Positions 7,977-16,892 of a stretch of DNA of 60,624 nucleotides are shown piece by piece; the stretch's first letter is position 1, and each line of letters begins with the position of its first letter. Both the position numbers and the translations under genes were made by a program. Origin of the DNA: an uncultured Caulobacter sp. (GTDB lineage Bacteria; Pseudomonadota; Alphaproteobacteria; Caulobacterales; Caulobacteraceae); NCBI GenBank assembly GCA_937925635.1, contig CALALX010000074.1, positions 1-60,624 on the forward strand, given 5' to 3'. The notes below the pieces were generated by a model, which was not told where the DNA came from, made no database searches, and worked only from the letters and a program-made list of their open reading frames with translations.

Positions 7977-8124
7977 CCCTCCTCCTCGATGGAGGAGGGT
8001 TGGGTGGTGGTGTGGCCGATGCGACGACGGTCAAGTTCAATAGGCTCGGCGCCCACAGGCGCTTCCCCCACAAGACAGCGGATACACCACCATCCCCGGC
8101 CCTTCCTCCATTGAGGAGGAAGGG
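7977..8124. repeat. MITE-like element with hairpin ends in a 324-base gene-free stretch
   Basis: The gap 7856-8179 has no supportable gene. It holds a 148-base compound palindrome. The left end is a perfect 9-bp hairpin (CCCTCCTCC, loop TCGAT, 7977-7999). The right end is a perfect 10-bp hairpin (CCCTTCCTCC, loop ATTGA, 8100-8124). The two ends are inverted copies of each other, and inner arms 7997-8013 and 8083-8101 also pair. This is the architecture of a small non-autonomous or REP-type element. Confidence 0.7.
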
Positions 8125-8179
8125 AGCAGTCGGCTAAGACGTTCCGCAACAAGATCACCGGAACCCCACCGCCCCGCCC

Positions 8180-9046
8180 ATGACCGCTTCCCGTCCCCGC
8201 CGCAGCGCCCTGTACATGCCCGCCTCCAACGCCAAGGCGATCGAGAAGGCTCGGAGCCTGTCGTGCGACGTGATCATCCTCGACCTCGAGGACGCCGTCG
8301 CGCCCGAGGCCAAGGAGACCGCCCGCGAACAGGCCGTCCAGGCGGTGAAGGACGGCGGCTTCGGCCGGCGGGAGCTGGTCATCCGCGTCAACGGCGCCGA
8401 CACCCCCTGGGGCGAGGCCGACCTCCGCGCCGCGGCGGCCGCGCGGCCGGACGCCATCCTGGTCCCGAAGGTGAACTCGGCCGCCGACATCGCCGCCTAC
8501 TCCGCGCCGCTGCACGAGGACACCGCCCTCTGGGCGATGATCGAGACCGGCCGGGCGATCTTCAACGTCGAGAGCATCGCCGCGGCGGCCGCCACGACCC
8601 AGCTGGCTGCGTTCGTCATGGGCGTGAACGACCTGGCCAAGGAGACCCGCGCCCACATCACGCCGGGCCGCGAGGCGTTCCACGCCGCCCTGTCGCTGTC
8701 GGTGATGGCCGCCCGCATCCACGGCCTGACGATCCTGGACGGCGTGCCGAACGACATCGAGGACCTCAACGCCCTGGAGGCCGTCTGCCGCCAGGGGGTC
8801 GAGTTCGGCTTCGACGGCAAGACCCTGATCCACCCCAAGCAGATCGACATCTGCAACCTGGTGTTCTCGCCGACCCCCGGGGAAGTGGACTTCGCCCGCG
8901 CGGTGATCGCCGCCTTCGCCCTGCCGGAGAACCTGGGCAAGGGCGCCATCCGCGTCGAGGGCAAGATGACCGAGCTGCTGCACCTGGAGCAGGCGAAGCG
9001 TCTGGTCGCCGTCGCCGACGCCATCCGCGAGGCGGAAGCCGCTTGA
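8180..9046 (+). CDS. HpcH/HpaI aldolase-family CoA ester lyase (CitE/malyl-CoA lyase-like)
   Basis: 288 aa, full length for CitE-like lyases with a TIM-barrel fold. Expected motifs are RSALYMPASN (CoA site), VIILDLEDAV (metal-binding Asp/Glu region), VPKVNS, AMIETGRAI (catalytic Glu), GVNDLAKE and GKTLIHPKQI. It probably cleaves or condenses a beta-hydroxyacyl-CoA such as malyl-, citramalyl- or beta-methylmalyl-CoA, giving acetyl- or propionyl-CoA and a 2-oxo acid. No neighbouring pathway genes settle the substrate. Confidence 0.9.
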   Translation: MTASRPRRSALYMPASNAKAIEKARSLSCDVIILDLEDAVAPEAKETAREQAVQAVKDGGFGRRELVIRVNGADTPWGEADLRAAAAARPDAILVPKVNSAADIAAYSAPLHEDTALWAMIETGRAIFNVESIAAAAATTQLAAFVMGVNDLAKETRAHITPGREAFHAALSLSVMAARIHGLTILDGVPNDIEDLNALEAVCRQGVEFGFDGKTLIHPKQIDICNLVFSPTPGEVDFARAVIAAFALPENLGKGAIRVEGKMTELLHLEQAKRLVAVADAIREAEAA

Positions 9047-9798
9047 TCCGAGCCGGCGTCGCCCTCCTGCTGACGCTGTGCCTGACGGCCACTGCCGCCA
9101 GGGCGCAGGAGGCCGCGCCGTCCGACACGGGCGGGGACCCGATCGCCGACATTCTGCAAGCCCTGCCGCCCGACCAATCCACCGACGAGGCCGAGCCCGA
9201 GGCGACGGCGCCGGCCGAGGCCGCCCTCCAGTCCGCGCCCTTCACCCCCGGCGTCCAGCCGGCCACGCCCCTGCTGACGCCGGCGCCGGCCGCCGCGCCG
9301 CCGGGCTATGTGCGCGCCACGCCCTATGATCCCGGCGCCGCCGCGATGCGGCCGGCCGCGCCGTCTCGCCCGGCGCTCGACCGCCCGGTGATGCTCGACG
9401 AGACCGGCCGCACGCCGGACGGGCCGCCGACGCCGGTCGACCTGGGATACGAGGCGCGCATCCGAGGTTCGGCGGCCAGCGCCCAGGGCCTGCAGGGGCC
9501 GCTGGACGGCGGCTGGACCGTGCGCGGTCCGGACGGGACCGCCCTCTACGGCTTCCAGCTCGTCGACCGCGGCGGCTACGGACCGCTCGAAGGCGCCTGG
9601 CGCGCCATTGGCGGCTCGGGACGCGTCGGCCTGATCGACAGCCTGGAGCGACAGGGCTCGATCCTGATCGTGCGGATCACGCGGAGCTACGGACGACCGA
9701 CCACCGTGCTGACCCTGACCGCGGGCGGCGACGGCGGGTGGGTCGGCGACATGACGGACGAGGCGGGGACCCGGCCCGTCACGATGAGACGAAACTAA
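9043..9798 (+). CDS. Exported protein of unknown function
   Basis: 251 aa from a TTG start (9043) that overlaps the stop of the lyase gene (TTGA). This start gives a clean signal peptide, RAGVALLLTLCLTATAARAQ, with a likely AxA cleavage site before Gln-Glu. Residues 25-130 are a Pro/Ala-rich disordered stretch. The C-terminal ~110 residues are a glycine-rich all-beta domain with repeats of the type LDGGWTVRG, LEGAWRAIGG and GGWVGDMTD. No family name is known to me. Confidence 0.78.
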   Translation: MIRAGVALLLTLCLTATAARAQEAAPSDTGGDPIADILQALPPDQSTDEAEPEATAPAEAALQSAPFTPGVQPATPLLTPAPAAAPPGYVRATPYDPGAAAMRPAAPSRPALDRPVMLDETGRTPDGPPTPVDLGYEARIRGSAASAQGLQGPLDGGWTVRGPDGTALYGFQLVDRGGYGPLEGAWRAIGGSGRVGLIDSLERQGSILIVRITRSYGRPTTVLTLTAGGDGGWVGDMTDEAGTRPVTMRRN

Positions 9799-9813
9799 CT
9801 GTCTCGCCGCGGA

Positions 9814-10167
9814 TCAGAGGGTCACCACGACCCCGTCCCGGGCCTCGACCGGCCAGGCGCTCAACGGCCTTCCCGCACAGGGCCCGCTGGTCGCGAGACC
9901 GTCCTCGATGCGAAACAGGGCGCCGTGGGCGGTGCAGAGGATCAGGTCGCCCTCGCGGGTCAGGAACCGACCCAGCGGATTGGCCAGCGGCGAGCCGGCG
10001 TGCGGGCAGCGGTCGACATAGCCGAACACCGAGCCGTCCTTGCGGACCACGAAACCGGCGAACAGCCGCTCGCCCTCGCGGAACAGGAAGCCCTTCGCGC
10101 CGGGGTCCGGGATGTCGGCCAGGGCGCAGAGCGGCGTTCCGGCCGGCGGTCTGGCGGGATTGCTCAG
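9814..10167 (-). CDS. Rieske [2Fe-2S] domain protein with apparent CTG start
   Basis: 117 aa. Rieske ligands are Cys54-Pro-His56 (CPHAGSPL) and Cys78-Thr-Ala-His81 (CTAHGALF), so a ferredoxin-like electron carrier is likely. No ATG, GTG or TTG occurs in frame near the domain. The best start is CTG at 10167, which overlaps the stop of the upstream yciI-like gene (CTGA), mimicking the ATGA couplings nearby and giving an N-terminus SNPARPPAGTPLCAL. The reading frame is certain; the start is inference. Confidence 0.8.
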   Translation of the reverse strand: MSNPARPPAGTPLCALADIPDPGAKGFLFREGERLFAGFVVRKDGSVFGYVDRCPHAGSPLANPLGRFLTREGDLILCTAHGALFRIEDGLATSGPCAGRPLSAWPVEARDGVVVTL

Positions 10168-10454
10168 GCCAGGGCTCCGATGGTCACCCGCCAGGGCTCC
10201 ACGCTCGAGCGCTCGAACAGACCGGCCCGGGCGTAGGGGTCCCTGGCATGGAAGGCCTCGGCGGCGGCCAGGTCGTCGGCCTCGATGATCATCAGCGATC
10301 CGGCCATCGTCTCGTCGGCGTGGAGAAAGGGCCCGCCGAGCTTCACCACGCCGGGCTGCGTCGCGATCCAGTCCAGGTGGGCCTGGCGCGTGGCGGCGCG
10401 GATGGCGGGGCCCTCGTCGGCCTTGTCCTTCCATTGGATGACGAACAGCGGCAT
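10164..10454 (-). CDS. YciI-family protein
   Basis: 96 aa, one ferredoxin-like alpha-beta YCII domain. The central histidine-aspartate feature is present (AHLDWI), along with GGPFLHADETMAGSLMIIE and DPYARAGLFERSSVEPWRV, all typical of YciI. Characterised relatives are rare and include dehalogenase-like and muconolactone-isomerase-like folds, so no reaction is assigned. It begins 8 bases after gpsA and is coupled to the Rieske gene, so gpsA-yciI-Rieske may form one operon. Confidence 0.9.
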   Translation of the reverse strand: MPLFVIQWKDKADEGPAIRAATRQAHLDWIATQPGVVKLGGPFLHADETMAGSLMIIEADDLAAAEAFHARDPYARAGLFERSSVEPWRVTIGALA

Positions 10455-10462
10455 CGGAACTC

Positions 10463-11461
10463 CTATCTCTCTGATTTCAGCGGCCGCGACAGCAGGCCCA
10501 GGATGGCCTCGTCCACGCCGACCTCGCCGGCCAGGATGGCGGCGACGGCCTCGCAGATCGGGGTCTCCACGTCCAGCTTGCGAGCCAGGGCGCGGACGGC
10601 GGGCGCCGAGGCGACCCCCTCGGCGACCGTCAGCTTGCCGGCGAGGGCCTCCTCCAGCGTCTCGCCGCGGCCGAGGGCCAGGCCGACGCTCATGTTGCGC
10701 GACTGCGGACTGGAGCAGGTCAGGACCAGGTCGCCCAGGCCGCACAGGCCGGCGACGGTCTCGGCCCGACCGCCCAGCGCCTCGGCGACCCGGGTCATCT
10801 CGGCGAACCCCCGCGTGATCAGGGCCGCGTGGGCGCTGCGGCCCAGCTGCCGGCCCTCGACGATGCCGCAGGCGATGGCCAGCACGTTCTTGATCGCCCC
10901 GCCGGCCTCCGCGCCGATCATGTCGTCGGTGACATAGGGCCGGAAGGCCGGGGTGGCGATGGCGCCGGCCAGGGCGCGCGCCAGGTCCTCGTCGGGACAG
11001 GCCAGGGTGACGGCGGTCGGCAAGCCTCGGGCGACCTCGCCGGCGAAGCTCGGTCCCGACAGGACGGCGGCGGGGGCGTTCGGCAGCGTCTCGGCCAGCA
11101 CCTCGGTCATCAGGCACAGCGTGCCCTGCTCGACCCCCTTGGCGCAGAGCACGATCGGCAGGGTTTCGCGCACATGCGACGCCAGCGCCGCCAGCGTGGC
11201 GCGCAGGTGCTGGGCGGGCGCCACGGCGAGAATGAGATCGCAGGCCCCGAGGTCTTCCAGTTCGGTCGTGGCGCTGATCACCGGGTCCAGCGCCACCCCG
11301 GGCAGGAACAGTGGATTGTCGTTGCGGCTGTTGATCGCCTCGACGACCTCCGGCTCGCGGGCCTGCAGGGTGACGGCGAGGCCGGCGCGCGCACAGACCT
11401 GGGCGAGCGCGGTGCCCCAGGCCCCGCCGCCGATAACGCCCGCGTATTTCAGTTCGCTCAT
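10463..11461 (-). CDS. gpsA: NAD(P)H-dependent glycerol-3-phosphate dehydrogenase
   Basis: 332 aa. Reduces dihydroxyacetone phosphate to sn-glycerol 3-phosphate for phospholipid synthesis. N-terminal Rossmann motif GVIGGGAWGTALAQ at about residues 8-21; substrate/catalytic region with CAKGVE, GPSFAGEVARGLPTAV, AGGAIKNVLAIA and GLGDLVLTC; C-terminal helical domain. Its start overlaps the tsaD stop (ATGA), giving a tsaD-gpsA operon, an arrangement common in alphaproteobacteria. Confidence 0.97.
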   Translation of the reverse strand: MSELKYAGVIGGGAWGTALAQVCARAGLAVTLQAREPEVVEAINSRNDNPLFLPGVALDPVISATTELEDLGACDLILAVAPAQHLRATLAALASHVRETLPIVLCAKGVEQGTLCLMTEVLAETLPNAPAAVLSGPSFAGEVARGLPTAVTLACPDEDLARALAGAIATPAFRPYVTDDMIGAEAGGAIKNVLAIACGIVEGRQLGRSAHAALITRGFAEMTRVAEALGGRAETVAGLCGLGDLVLTCSSPQSRNMSVGLALGRGETLEEALAGKLTVAEGVASAPAVRALARKLDVETPICEAVAAILAGEVGVDEAILGLLSRPLKSER

Positions 11462-12546
11462 GCCTTGGCGCCCTTGCGGCCCGGAACGTGGGTGGGATTG
11501 CTCCTCGCGGCCGCCTGGTCCAGCGGCCAGCGCGGCCGGGCGGCCGCGTCGAGGGGGTCGGAGAGGCCGAGGGCCAGCCGTTCGGCGGCGGCCAGGGCGA
11601 TCATCGCGGCGTTGTCTGTGCAGTACTTCAGCGGCGGCGCATGGAACGAGAAGCCGTACCTGCCGCAGAGCGCCTCCAGCCGGTCCCGCACCGCCTGGTT
11701 GGCCGCAACGCCGCCCGCCACGACGAAGCGCAGGTCGCGGCCCTCGCGCCGTTCGCGGTACTCGGCCATGGCCATCTCCGTCCGCTCGGCCAGCTGGCGG
11801 GCGATGGCGAACTGCACCGAAGCGGCCAGGTCGCGGCGGTCGGCGTCCGCGGTCAGGCCGTCGGCCGCCCGCGCCGCGGCGGTCTTCAAGCCGGAGAAGG
11901 AGAAGTCGAAGTCCTTGCGGCCGAGCAGGGCGCGCGGCAGCGGGAAGCGTTCCGGATCGCCGCCGACGGCCAGCTTCTCCAGCTCAGGCCCGCCGGGATA
12001 GGGCAGGCCCATGGTCTTGGCGATCTTGTCGAAGGCCTCGCCGGCCGCGTCGTCGATGGTCGAGCCCAGGCGGCGGCAGGCGCCGACGCCGGCGACCTCG
12101 AGCAGCTGGCAGTGCCCGCCGCTGACCAGCAGCAGCAGGAAGGGGTAGGCGATGTCCGCGCCCAGCCGGGCCGAGACCGCATGACCCTCCAGGTGGTTCA
12201 CCGCGACCAGCGGCAGGCCGCGGGCCAGGGCCACCGCCTTGCCGAAGCTCAGGCCCACCATCACGCCGCCGACGAGGCCCGGCCCCGCCGTGGCGCCGAC
12301 GCCGCTCAGGTCGCCCCAGCCGACGCCGGCGTCGGCCATCGCCCGCGCCACGATCCCGTCGATCGACTCGACGTGGGCCCGCGCGGCGATCTCCGGCACC
12401 ACGCCGCCGTAGGGCGCGTGCTCGGCGATCTGGCTGTTGATGACGCTCGACAACACGTCGACGCGGCCGTTCGCCTCGCGCCGCACGACGGCGGCGGCGG
12501 TTTCGTCGCAGCTGGTTTCGATGCCGAGTAGAGTGAGGGCGGTCAT
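11458..12546 (-). CDS. tsaD: tRNA N6-adenosine threonylcarbamoyltransferase TsaD
   Basis: 362 aa. Transfers the threonylcarbamoyl group to A37 of ANN-decoding tRNAs as part of the TsaBDE complex. ASKHA-fold motifs include GIETSCDETAAAVV at 8-21, the metal-binding NHLEGHA (His118, His122), SGGHCQLL and the nucleotide-binding VAGGVAANQAVR. The start ATG lies 71 bases from the divergent hemC start, so the gap must carry both promoters. Functional link: mtaB at 6158-7447 modifies the product further. Confidence 0.97.
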   Translation of the reverse strand: MTALTLLGIETSCDETAAAVVRREANGRVDVLSSVINSQIAEHAPYGGVVPEIAARAHVESIDGIVARAMADAGVGWGDLSGVGATAGPGLVGGVMVGLSFGKAVALARGLPLVAVNHLEGHAVSARLGADIAYPFLLLLVSGGHCQLLEVAGVGACRRLGSTIDDAAGEAFDKIAKTMGLPYPGGPELEKLAVGGDPERFPLPRALLGRKDFDFSFSGLKTAAARAADGLTADADRRDLAASVQFAIARQLAERTEMAMAEYRERREGRDLRFVVAGGVAANQAVRDRLEALCGRYGFSFHAPPLKYCTDNAAMIALAAAERLALGLSDPLDAAARPRWPLDQAAARSNPTHVPGRKGAKA

Positions 12547-12617
12547 GCAGGTTGCGGCTTGGGGACCCCTCCTGTAGCAGCGGGGACCGGTTTCTCACCC
12601 GAGGTAACGTCCCCGTC

Positions 12618-13583
12618 GTGCCCCCGCAACAACCCATCCGGATCGGAACCCGCGGTTCGAAGCTCGCCCTGACCCAGAGCGGCATGATGCGCGACCGCAT
12701 CGCCGCCGCCCTCGGCTGTCCGCAAGGCGCTTCGGCCGAGGAGGTCGCGACCTATGCGGTGCTGGTCACCATCACCACAACCGGCGACCGCATCCAGGAC
12801 CGTCGGCTGCTCGAAATCGGCGGCAAGGCGCTGTTCACCAAGGAGATCGAGGAAGCCCTGCTCGACGGCCGTGTCGACGCCGCCGTCCATTCGATGAAGG
12901 ACGTGCCGGCCGAGCAGCCGCCGGGCCTGGCCATCGCCGCCATCCCAGAGCGCGAGGACCCGCGTGACGCCTTCGTCTCCCTGACGTACGGCGCGATGGC
13001 CGAGCTGCCGCACGGCGCCCGTCTGGGCACCGCTTCGCTGCGCCGCCAGGCCCAGGCGCTGCACGTCCGGCCGGACCTGGAGATCGTCATGCTGCGCGGC
13101 AACGTCGACACCCGGCTGGCCAAGCTGGAGGCCGGCGAGGCCGACGCCATCCTGTTGGCCGCCTCGGGCCTGAACCGGCTCGGTCTCGGCGGCGTCGTGA
13201 AGAGCTTCCTCGACCCGGTCGCGTTCCCGCCCGCCCCGGGACAGGGCGCCCTGGCCATCCAGACCCGCCTTGAAGACCGGGATGCGGCCTGGGCCGTCGC
13301 CTTGCGCTGCGAGGCGACGACATTGGCGGTCACGGCGGAACGCGGGGCCATGACCGCGCTGGAGGCGTCCTGCCGCACGCCGATCGGAGCGCACGGGAGA
13401 TTTGTCGACGGACGGCTGCGTCTGCTCGTGGAGGCGTTGAGTCCCGACGGCGCGAAGCGCTTCCGCCAGGACGGCGACGCCGAACTCGCCGACGATCCGC
13501 ATACGCAGGCCTTCGACCTCGGCCTCGCCCTGGGCAAGGACGTCCAGTCCGCCGGCGGCGACGCCATCGTCCTCGAGGATTGA
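12618..13583 (+). CDS. hemC: Hydroxymethylbilane synthase (porphobilinogen deaminase)
   Basis: 321 aa from GTG at 12618; starting at the ATG at 12552 would add 22 residues unlike the family and run against the divergent tsaD promoter. Polymerises four porphobilinogens to hydroxymethylbilane. Motifs: RIGTRGSKLALTQ at the N-terminus, VHSMKDVP, GTASLRRQAQ, LRGNVDTRL, and the dipyrromethane-cofactor cysteine Cys252 in EASCRTPIGAH. It starts a haem gene block hemC-hemD-mitofilin-like-hemY. Confidence 0.96.
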   Translation: MPPQQPIRIGTRGSKLALTQSGMMRDRIAAALGCPQGASAEEVATYAVLVTITTTGDRIQDRRLLEIGGKALFTKEIEEALLDGRVDAAVHSMKDVPAEQPPGLAIAAIPEREDPRDAFVSLTYGAMAELPHGARLGTASLRRQAQALHVRPDLEIVMLRGNVDTRLAKLEAGEADAILLAASGLNRLGLGGVVKSFLDPVAFPPAPGQGALAIQTRLEDRDAAWAVALRCEATTLAVTAERGAMTALEASCRTPIGAHGRFVDGRLRLLVEALSPDGAKRFRQDGDAELADDPHTQAFDLGLALGKDVQSAGGDAIVLED

Positions 13584-13614
13584 TCCGGCCTGGGGCCGGG
13601 AGCAGGGTGCGCGG

Positions 13615-14367
13615 ATGTCGGGCGGGGCGCTGAACGTCTGGATCACACGGGCCGAGCCCGGCGCCGCGGCGACGGCCGAACGCGTCGTCGCGCTGGGCCA
13701 TGCGCCGGTGATCGCGCCGCTGCTTCGCATCGAGTCGACGGCCGGGGCCGAGATCGACCTGCGCGGCGTCGCGGCCCTGGCCTTCACCAGCGCCAATGGC
13801 GTGCGCGCCTTCGCGGAGAAGGAACCCTCGCGGACGCTGAAGGTGTTCGCGGTCGGCGCCGGCACCGCCGCGGCGGCCAAGGCGGCGGGGTTTCGCGAGG
13901 TGCTGTCGGCCGACGGCGACGTCCATGCCCTGGCTCAGAGAATCGCCGCCCGCAAGGCCGAGCTGAAGGGGGCCGTGCTGCATCCAGGGGCCGCCGAACC
14001 GGCGGGCGACCTGGTCGGAGACCTTGTGGCCGCTGGGGTCGAGGCCCGCGGCGTGGCGCTCTACGATACGGTCGCCGTCGCGCCGGACGAGACCTTTCTC
14101 GCCGGACTGGCGGAACTGGACGTGGTTCTCGTGCATTCGCCCAAGGCGGCCAAGGCGCTGGCGGGCGTACTGCGCAAGCGGGACGCGGCCCATCTTCGTG
14201 TATTGTGCCTGTCGCCGGCGGTCGCCAGGCCGCTGGCGCGCGCGAAAGTGCGTGAAGTCGGCCGCGCCCCGTTTCCGATCGAGGCGGCGTTGCTTAATCT
14301 GATCGGCAGAGGACGGAGCGGAATCGCCCCGCCGTCAGCCAAGGGGGCTACGAAACGCAGGCCATGA
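13615..14367 (+). CDS. hemD: Uroporphyrinogen-III synthase
   Basis: 250 aa. Closes and inverts ring D of hydroxymethylbilane to give uroporphyrinogen III. The sequence is divergent, as usual for HemD, but has the two-domain pattern with WITRAEPGAAATAERV at the N-terminus, LAFTSANGVRAFAE, and VLVHSPKAAKALAG. The position 31 bases after hemC is strong support. Its stop overlaps the ATG of the next gene. Confidence 0.92.
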   Translation: MSGGALNVWITRAEPGAAATAERVVALGHAPVIAPLLRIESTAGAEIDLRGVAALAFTSANGVRAFAEKEPSRTLKVFAVGAGTAAAAKAAGFREVLSADGDVHALAQRIAARKAELKGAVLHPGAAEPAGDLVGDLVAAGVEARGVALYDTVAVAPDETFLAGLAELDVVLVHSPKAAKALAGVLRKRDAAHLRVLCLSPAVARPLARAKVREVGRAPFPIEAALLNLIGRGRSGIAPPSAKGATKRRP

Positions 14368-15233
14368 CCACCGCGCCCGATCCCGCCGAGATCACCCCGC
14401 CCACCGACCCCGCCCGCTATGGGCGTCGCCGGAGCTTCGGAGTGGCGTTCTGGGCGGTGACGGCGCTTGTCGTGGTGGTGTTCGCTGTCGGCGTCGCCGG
14501 CGCCAAGCTGTGGCCGAGGATCACCGGCCAGTCGCCGGCGGCCCCGGCGACCGGCGCGCCGACCGCCCTGCCCTTCGCCGACGCCGAGGCGCCCCGTCCC
14601 GCCGAGTCGCCCGCACCGCCCGCCGGCGCCGCCGAGCCTTCGGCCGAGATCGCCGCCCTGCAGGCGCGCGTGGCCGCGCTCGAGGCCGGTCAGGCGCGCA
14701 CCGTCAACGCCGCCGCCGCCGCCCTGGCCGCCGCCGCCCTGGCCGAAGCGACCCAAGGCTCAGGTCCGTTCGAGACGGAGTTGGCGGCGGTCGAGCGTCT
14801 GATGCCGCTGTCGGCGGAGGTTCGCGGCCTCAAGCCCTTCGCCGAGACCGGCGCCGCGAGCCGGGCCGCCCTGGCCGCCGAGTTCGACAGCGCCGCCGCC
14901 CGGGCCTCGACGGCCGCCCGCGATCCGGGCGAGCGCGCCGGCTTCGTCGCCCGACTGCAGCACGCCCTCTCTTCGATCGTGACCATCCGCCAGGTCGGCT
15001 CGACGGTGGGCGCGGCCCCCGACGCCGTCCTGGCCCGCGCCAACGCCGCCGTGGCCGAGGGCGACGTGGCCGGCGCCCTGCGCATCCTGCGCGATCTGCC
15101 GCCCGGCGCGTCCACGGCGATGGGGCCGTGGCAGATCCGCGCGCAGCAGCGGGTCGCCGTCGACCGACTGGTGGCGGGCATCCGCGCCCAGGCCATCTCC
15201 GACCTGATGGCGGTCTCGCGGGAGCAGCCATGA
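14364..15233 (+). CDS. Mitofilin-like (COG4223) inner-membrane protein
   Basis: 289 aa. A short cytoplasmic N-terminus precedes one membrane span (about residues 25-47), then a Pro/Ala linker, a short coiled coil (around EIAALQARVAALEAG) and an alpha-helical C-terminal domain ending near IRAQAISDLMAVSREQ. This matches alphaproteobacterial proteins distantly related to mitochondrial Mic60/mitofilin, which lie between hemD and hemY in many genomes. Thought to shape membranes and contact the outer membrane; a haem role is only implied by context. Coupled by ATGA overlaps on both sides. Confidence 0.85.
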   Translation: MTTAPDPAEITPPTDPARYGRRRSFGVAFWAVTALVVVVFAVGVAGAKLWPRITGQSPAAPATGAPTALPFADAEAPRPAESPAPPAGAAEPSAEIAALQARVAALEAGQARTVNAAAAALAAAALAEATQGSGPFETELAAVERLMPLSAEVRGLKPFAETGAASRAALAAEFDSAAARASTAARDPGERAGFVARLQHALSSIVTIRQVGSTVGAAPDAVLARANAAVAEGDVAGALRILRDLPPGASTAMGPWQIRAQQRVAVDRLVAGIRAQAISDLMAVSREQP

Positions 15234-16753
15234 TCCGCACCGCGATCGTCCTGTTCATCGTCGCCTCCTTCGCGGTGGCGGCCCTGGCGCTGGGGGGCGA
15301 CGCCGGCTCGGCCCGGCTGCTGTGGTTCGGCTGGCAGGTGGACATGACGGCCGCCGCCGCCGCCCTGCTGGTGCTCGTCGTCTCCCTGCTGGCGACCATC
15401 TTCTGGAGCGTGCTGAAGTGGATCCTCGAGGCGCCGCAACGCGCCGCGAGGGCCCGCGCCGAGTCTCGCCGGAGGCAGGGGCAGGAGGCCCTGGCCCGCG
15501 GCTTCCTCGCCGCCGCCGCCGGCGACGGGTCCGAGGCCCGCCGCCTGGCCCAGAAGGCGGCCGAGTTGGCCGACGACGCGCCGGCCCTGGCGCGCGCGCT
15601 CGCCGCGCAGGCCGCCGAGGCCGCCGGCGACCTGCCCGCCGCCAAGGCCGCCTACTCCGCCATGCTCGGCTTTCCCGACATGCGGCTGGCCGGTCTGAAA
15701 GGGCTGATGCACGCGGCCCAGGCCGAGGGCGACAAGGCGGCCGCCATCCGCCATGCCCAGAGCGCCTACGGGCTCGCCAAGACGGCCCGCTGGGCCTGGC
15801 GCGCCTTGCTCGAGGCCCGGCTGGAGGCCGGCGACTGGGCCGCGGCGCTGGACCTCGTCTCCGGGGCGCAGGAGCGCAAGATCGTCTCGCCGATCGTCGC
15901 CGACCGCACCCGCGCCGCCCTGCTCGCCGCCTCGGCCGCCAGCTTCGAGACCGATCCGCAGGAGAAGCTGCGCGCCCAGGCCGTCGACTTCGCGCTGCAG
16001 TCGGCCAAGCTGAAACCCGACTTCGCGCCCGGCGTGGTCATGGCCGCCCGGCTGCTGGCCGCCGACGGCAAGATCGGCCGCGCCGCTTCTCTGCTGGAGG
16101 GCGCCTGGAAGGCGCGGCCGCACCCGGCCCTGTGGCTGGCCTACCGCGACCTGCGCACCGACGAGACGCCGCGCGAGCGGGCCAAGCGTCTGTCCGGCCT
16201 CGCGGCTCTCAACGCCGCCGACCGCGAGAGCCGCATCCTGTTGGTCGAGCAGGCGCTGATCGCGGGCGAGGTCTCCGCCGCCCGCGAGGCCGCACGCGCG
16301 CTGGAGAGCGAGCCCCTGACCCAGCGCCTGGCCGGACTGCAGGCCCGCGCCGCCAACGCCGCCCATGTCGCCGACGAGGCGCGCGCCTGGATGGCCCGGG
16401 GCGCCGCCGCGCCGCAGGAACCGGACTGGTCCGACCTCGATCCGGAGGGCCGCGCCTTCAATTACCGCCCAGACGACTGGACGCGGCTGGTCGCCACCTA
16501 CGGCGAGACGGGCGAGCTGATCCATCCGCGCCTGGAGCGCCGCGAGCGCGGCCTGAGCGATTTGCCGGAGCTGCCGGCGGCCTATGTCGAGTCGACGCCG
16601 TTCGTCAGCGCCGCCGCGGGCGACGCGCCGGTGATGCCGATCCCGGACGACCCCGGCGTGCCCGACCACGGCCCCCCGCGCACAGATCCGCCGCCCCGAC
16701 CGCCGACACCGCGACGCAGGCGCTTGGCAAGTGCGAGCCGCCCCGCTAAATAG
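15230..16753 (+). CDS. hemY: HemY-like membrane TPR protein
   Basis: 507 aa. The ATG overlaps the preceding stop. Two N-terminal membrane helices (about residues 3-20 and 40-65) are followed by the HemY_N motif region (LVLVVSLLATIFWSVLKWIL, then a basic stretch) and a long series of TPR-like helical repeats (about residues 85-400). The tail is Pro/Arg-rich. This proteobacterial HemY is not the protoporphyrinogen oxidase of Bacillus. It clusters with hemC and hemD; its exact role is unknown. Confidence 0.9.
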   Translation: MIRTAIVLFIVASFAVAALALGGDAGSARLLWFGWQVDMTAAAAALLVLVVSLLATIFWSVLKWILEAPQRAARARAESRRRQGQEALARGFLAAAAGDGSEARRLAQKAAELADDAPALARALAAQAAEAAGDLPAAKAAYSAMLGFPDMRLAGLKGLMHAAQAEGDKAAAIRHAQSAYGLAKTARWAWRALLEARLEAGDWAAALDLVSGAQERKIVSPIVADRTRAALLAASAASFETDPQEKLRAQAVDFALQSAKLKPDFAPGVVMAARLLAADGKIGRAASLLEGAWKARPHPALWLAYRDLRTDETPRERAKRLSGLAALNAADRESRILLVEQALIAGEVSAAREAARALESEPLTQRLAGLQARAANAAHVADEARAWMARGAAAPQEPDWSDLDPEGRAFNYRPDDWTRLVATYGETGELIHPRLERRERGLSDLPELPAAYVESTPFVSAAAGDAPVMPIPDDPGVPDHGPPRTDPPPRPPTPRRRRLASASRPAK

Positions 16754-16784
16754 GCGCCCTTCCGGGGACGCCTTCCCAAAGAGG

Positions 16785-16860
16785 GCCGCTTTAGCTCAGC
16801 CGGTAGAGCGGCGCATTCGTAATGCGTAGGTCAGGTGTTCGAGTCACCTAAGCGGCACCA
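16785..16860 (+). tRNA. tRNA-Thr (anticodon CGT)
   Basis: A 76-base cloverleaf including encoded CCA. The acceptor stem GCCGCTT pairs with AAGCGGC; D-loop TAGCTCAGCCGGTAGAGC; anticodon loop TTCGTAA, giving CGT (threonine, codon ACG); T-arm GTGTTCGAGTCAC is canonical. It lies 31 bases after hemY. Confidence 0.97.
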
Positions 16861-16892
16861 CTTCTTCTCACTTCCGACGAATCGGGCGCCGG

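Noticed and set aside
14690..16669. 659-codon open frame on the minus strand
   Set aside because: It lies antisense to the mitofilin-like and hemY genes, which have clear starts, coupling and domains; the antisense translation is Gly/Arg/Gln-rich shadow coding caused by high GC.
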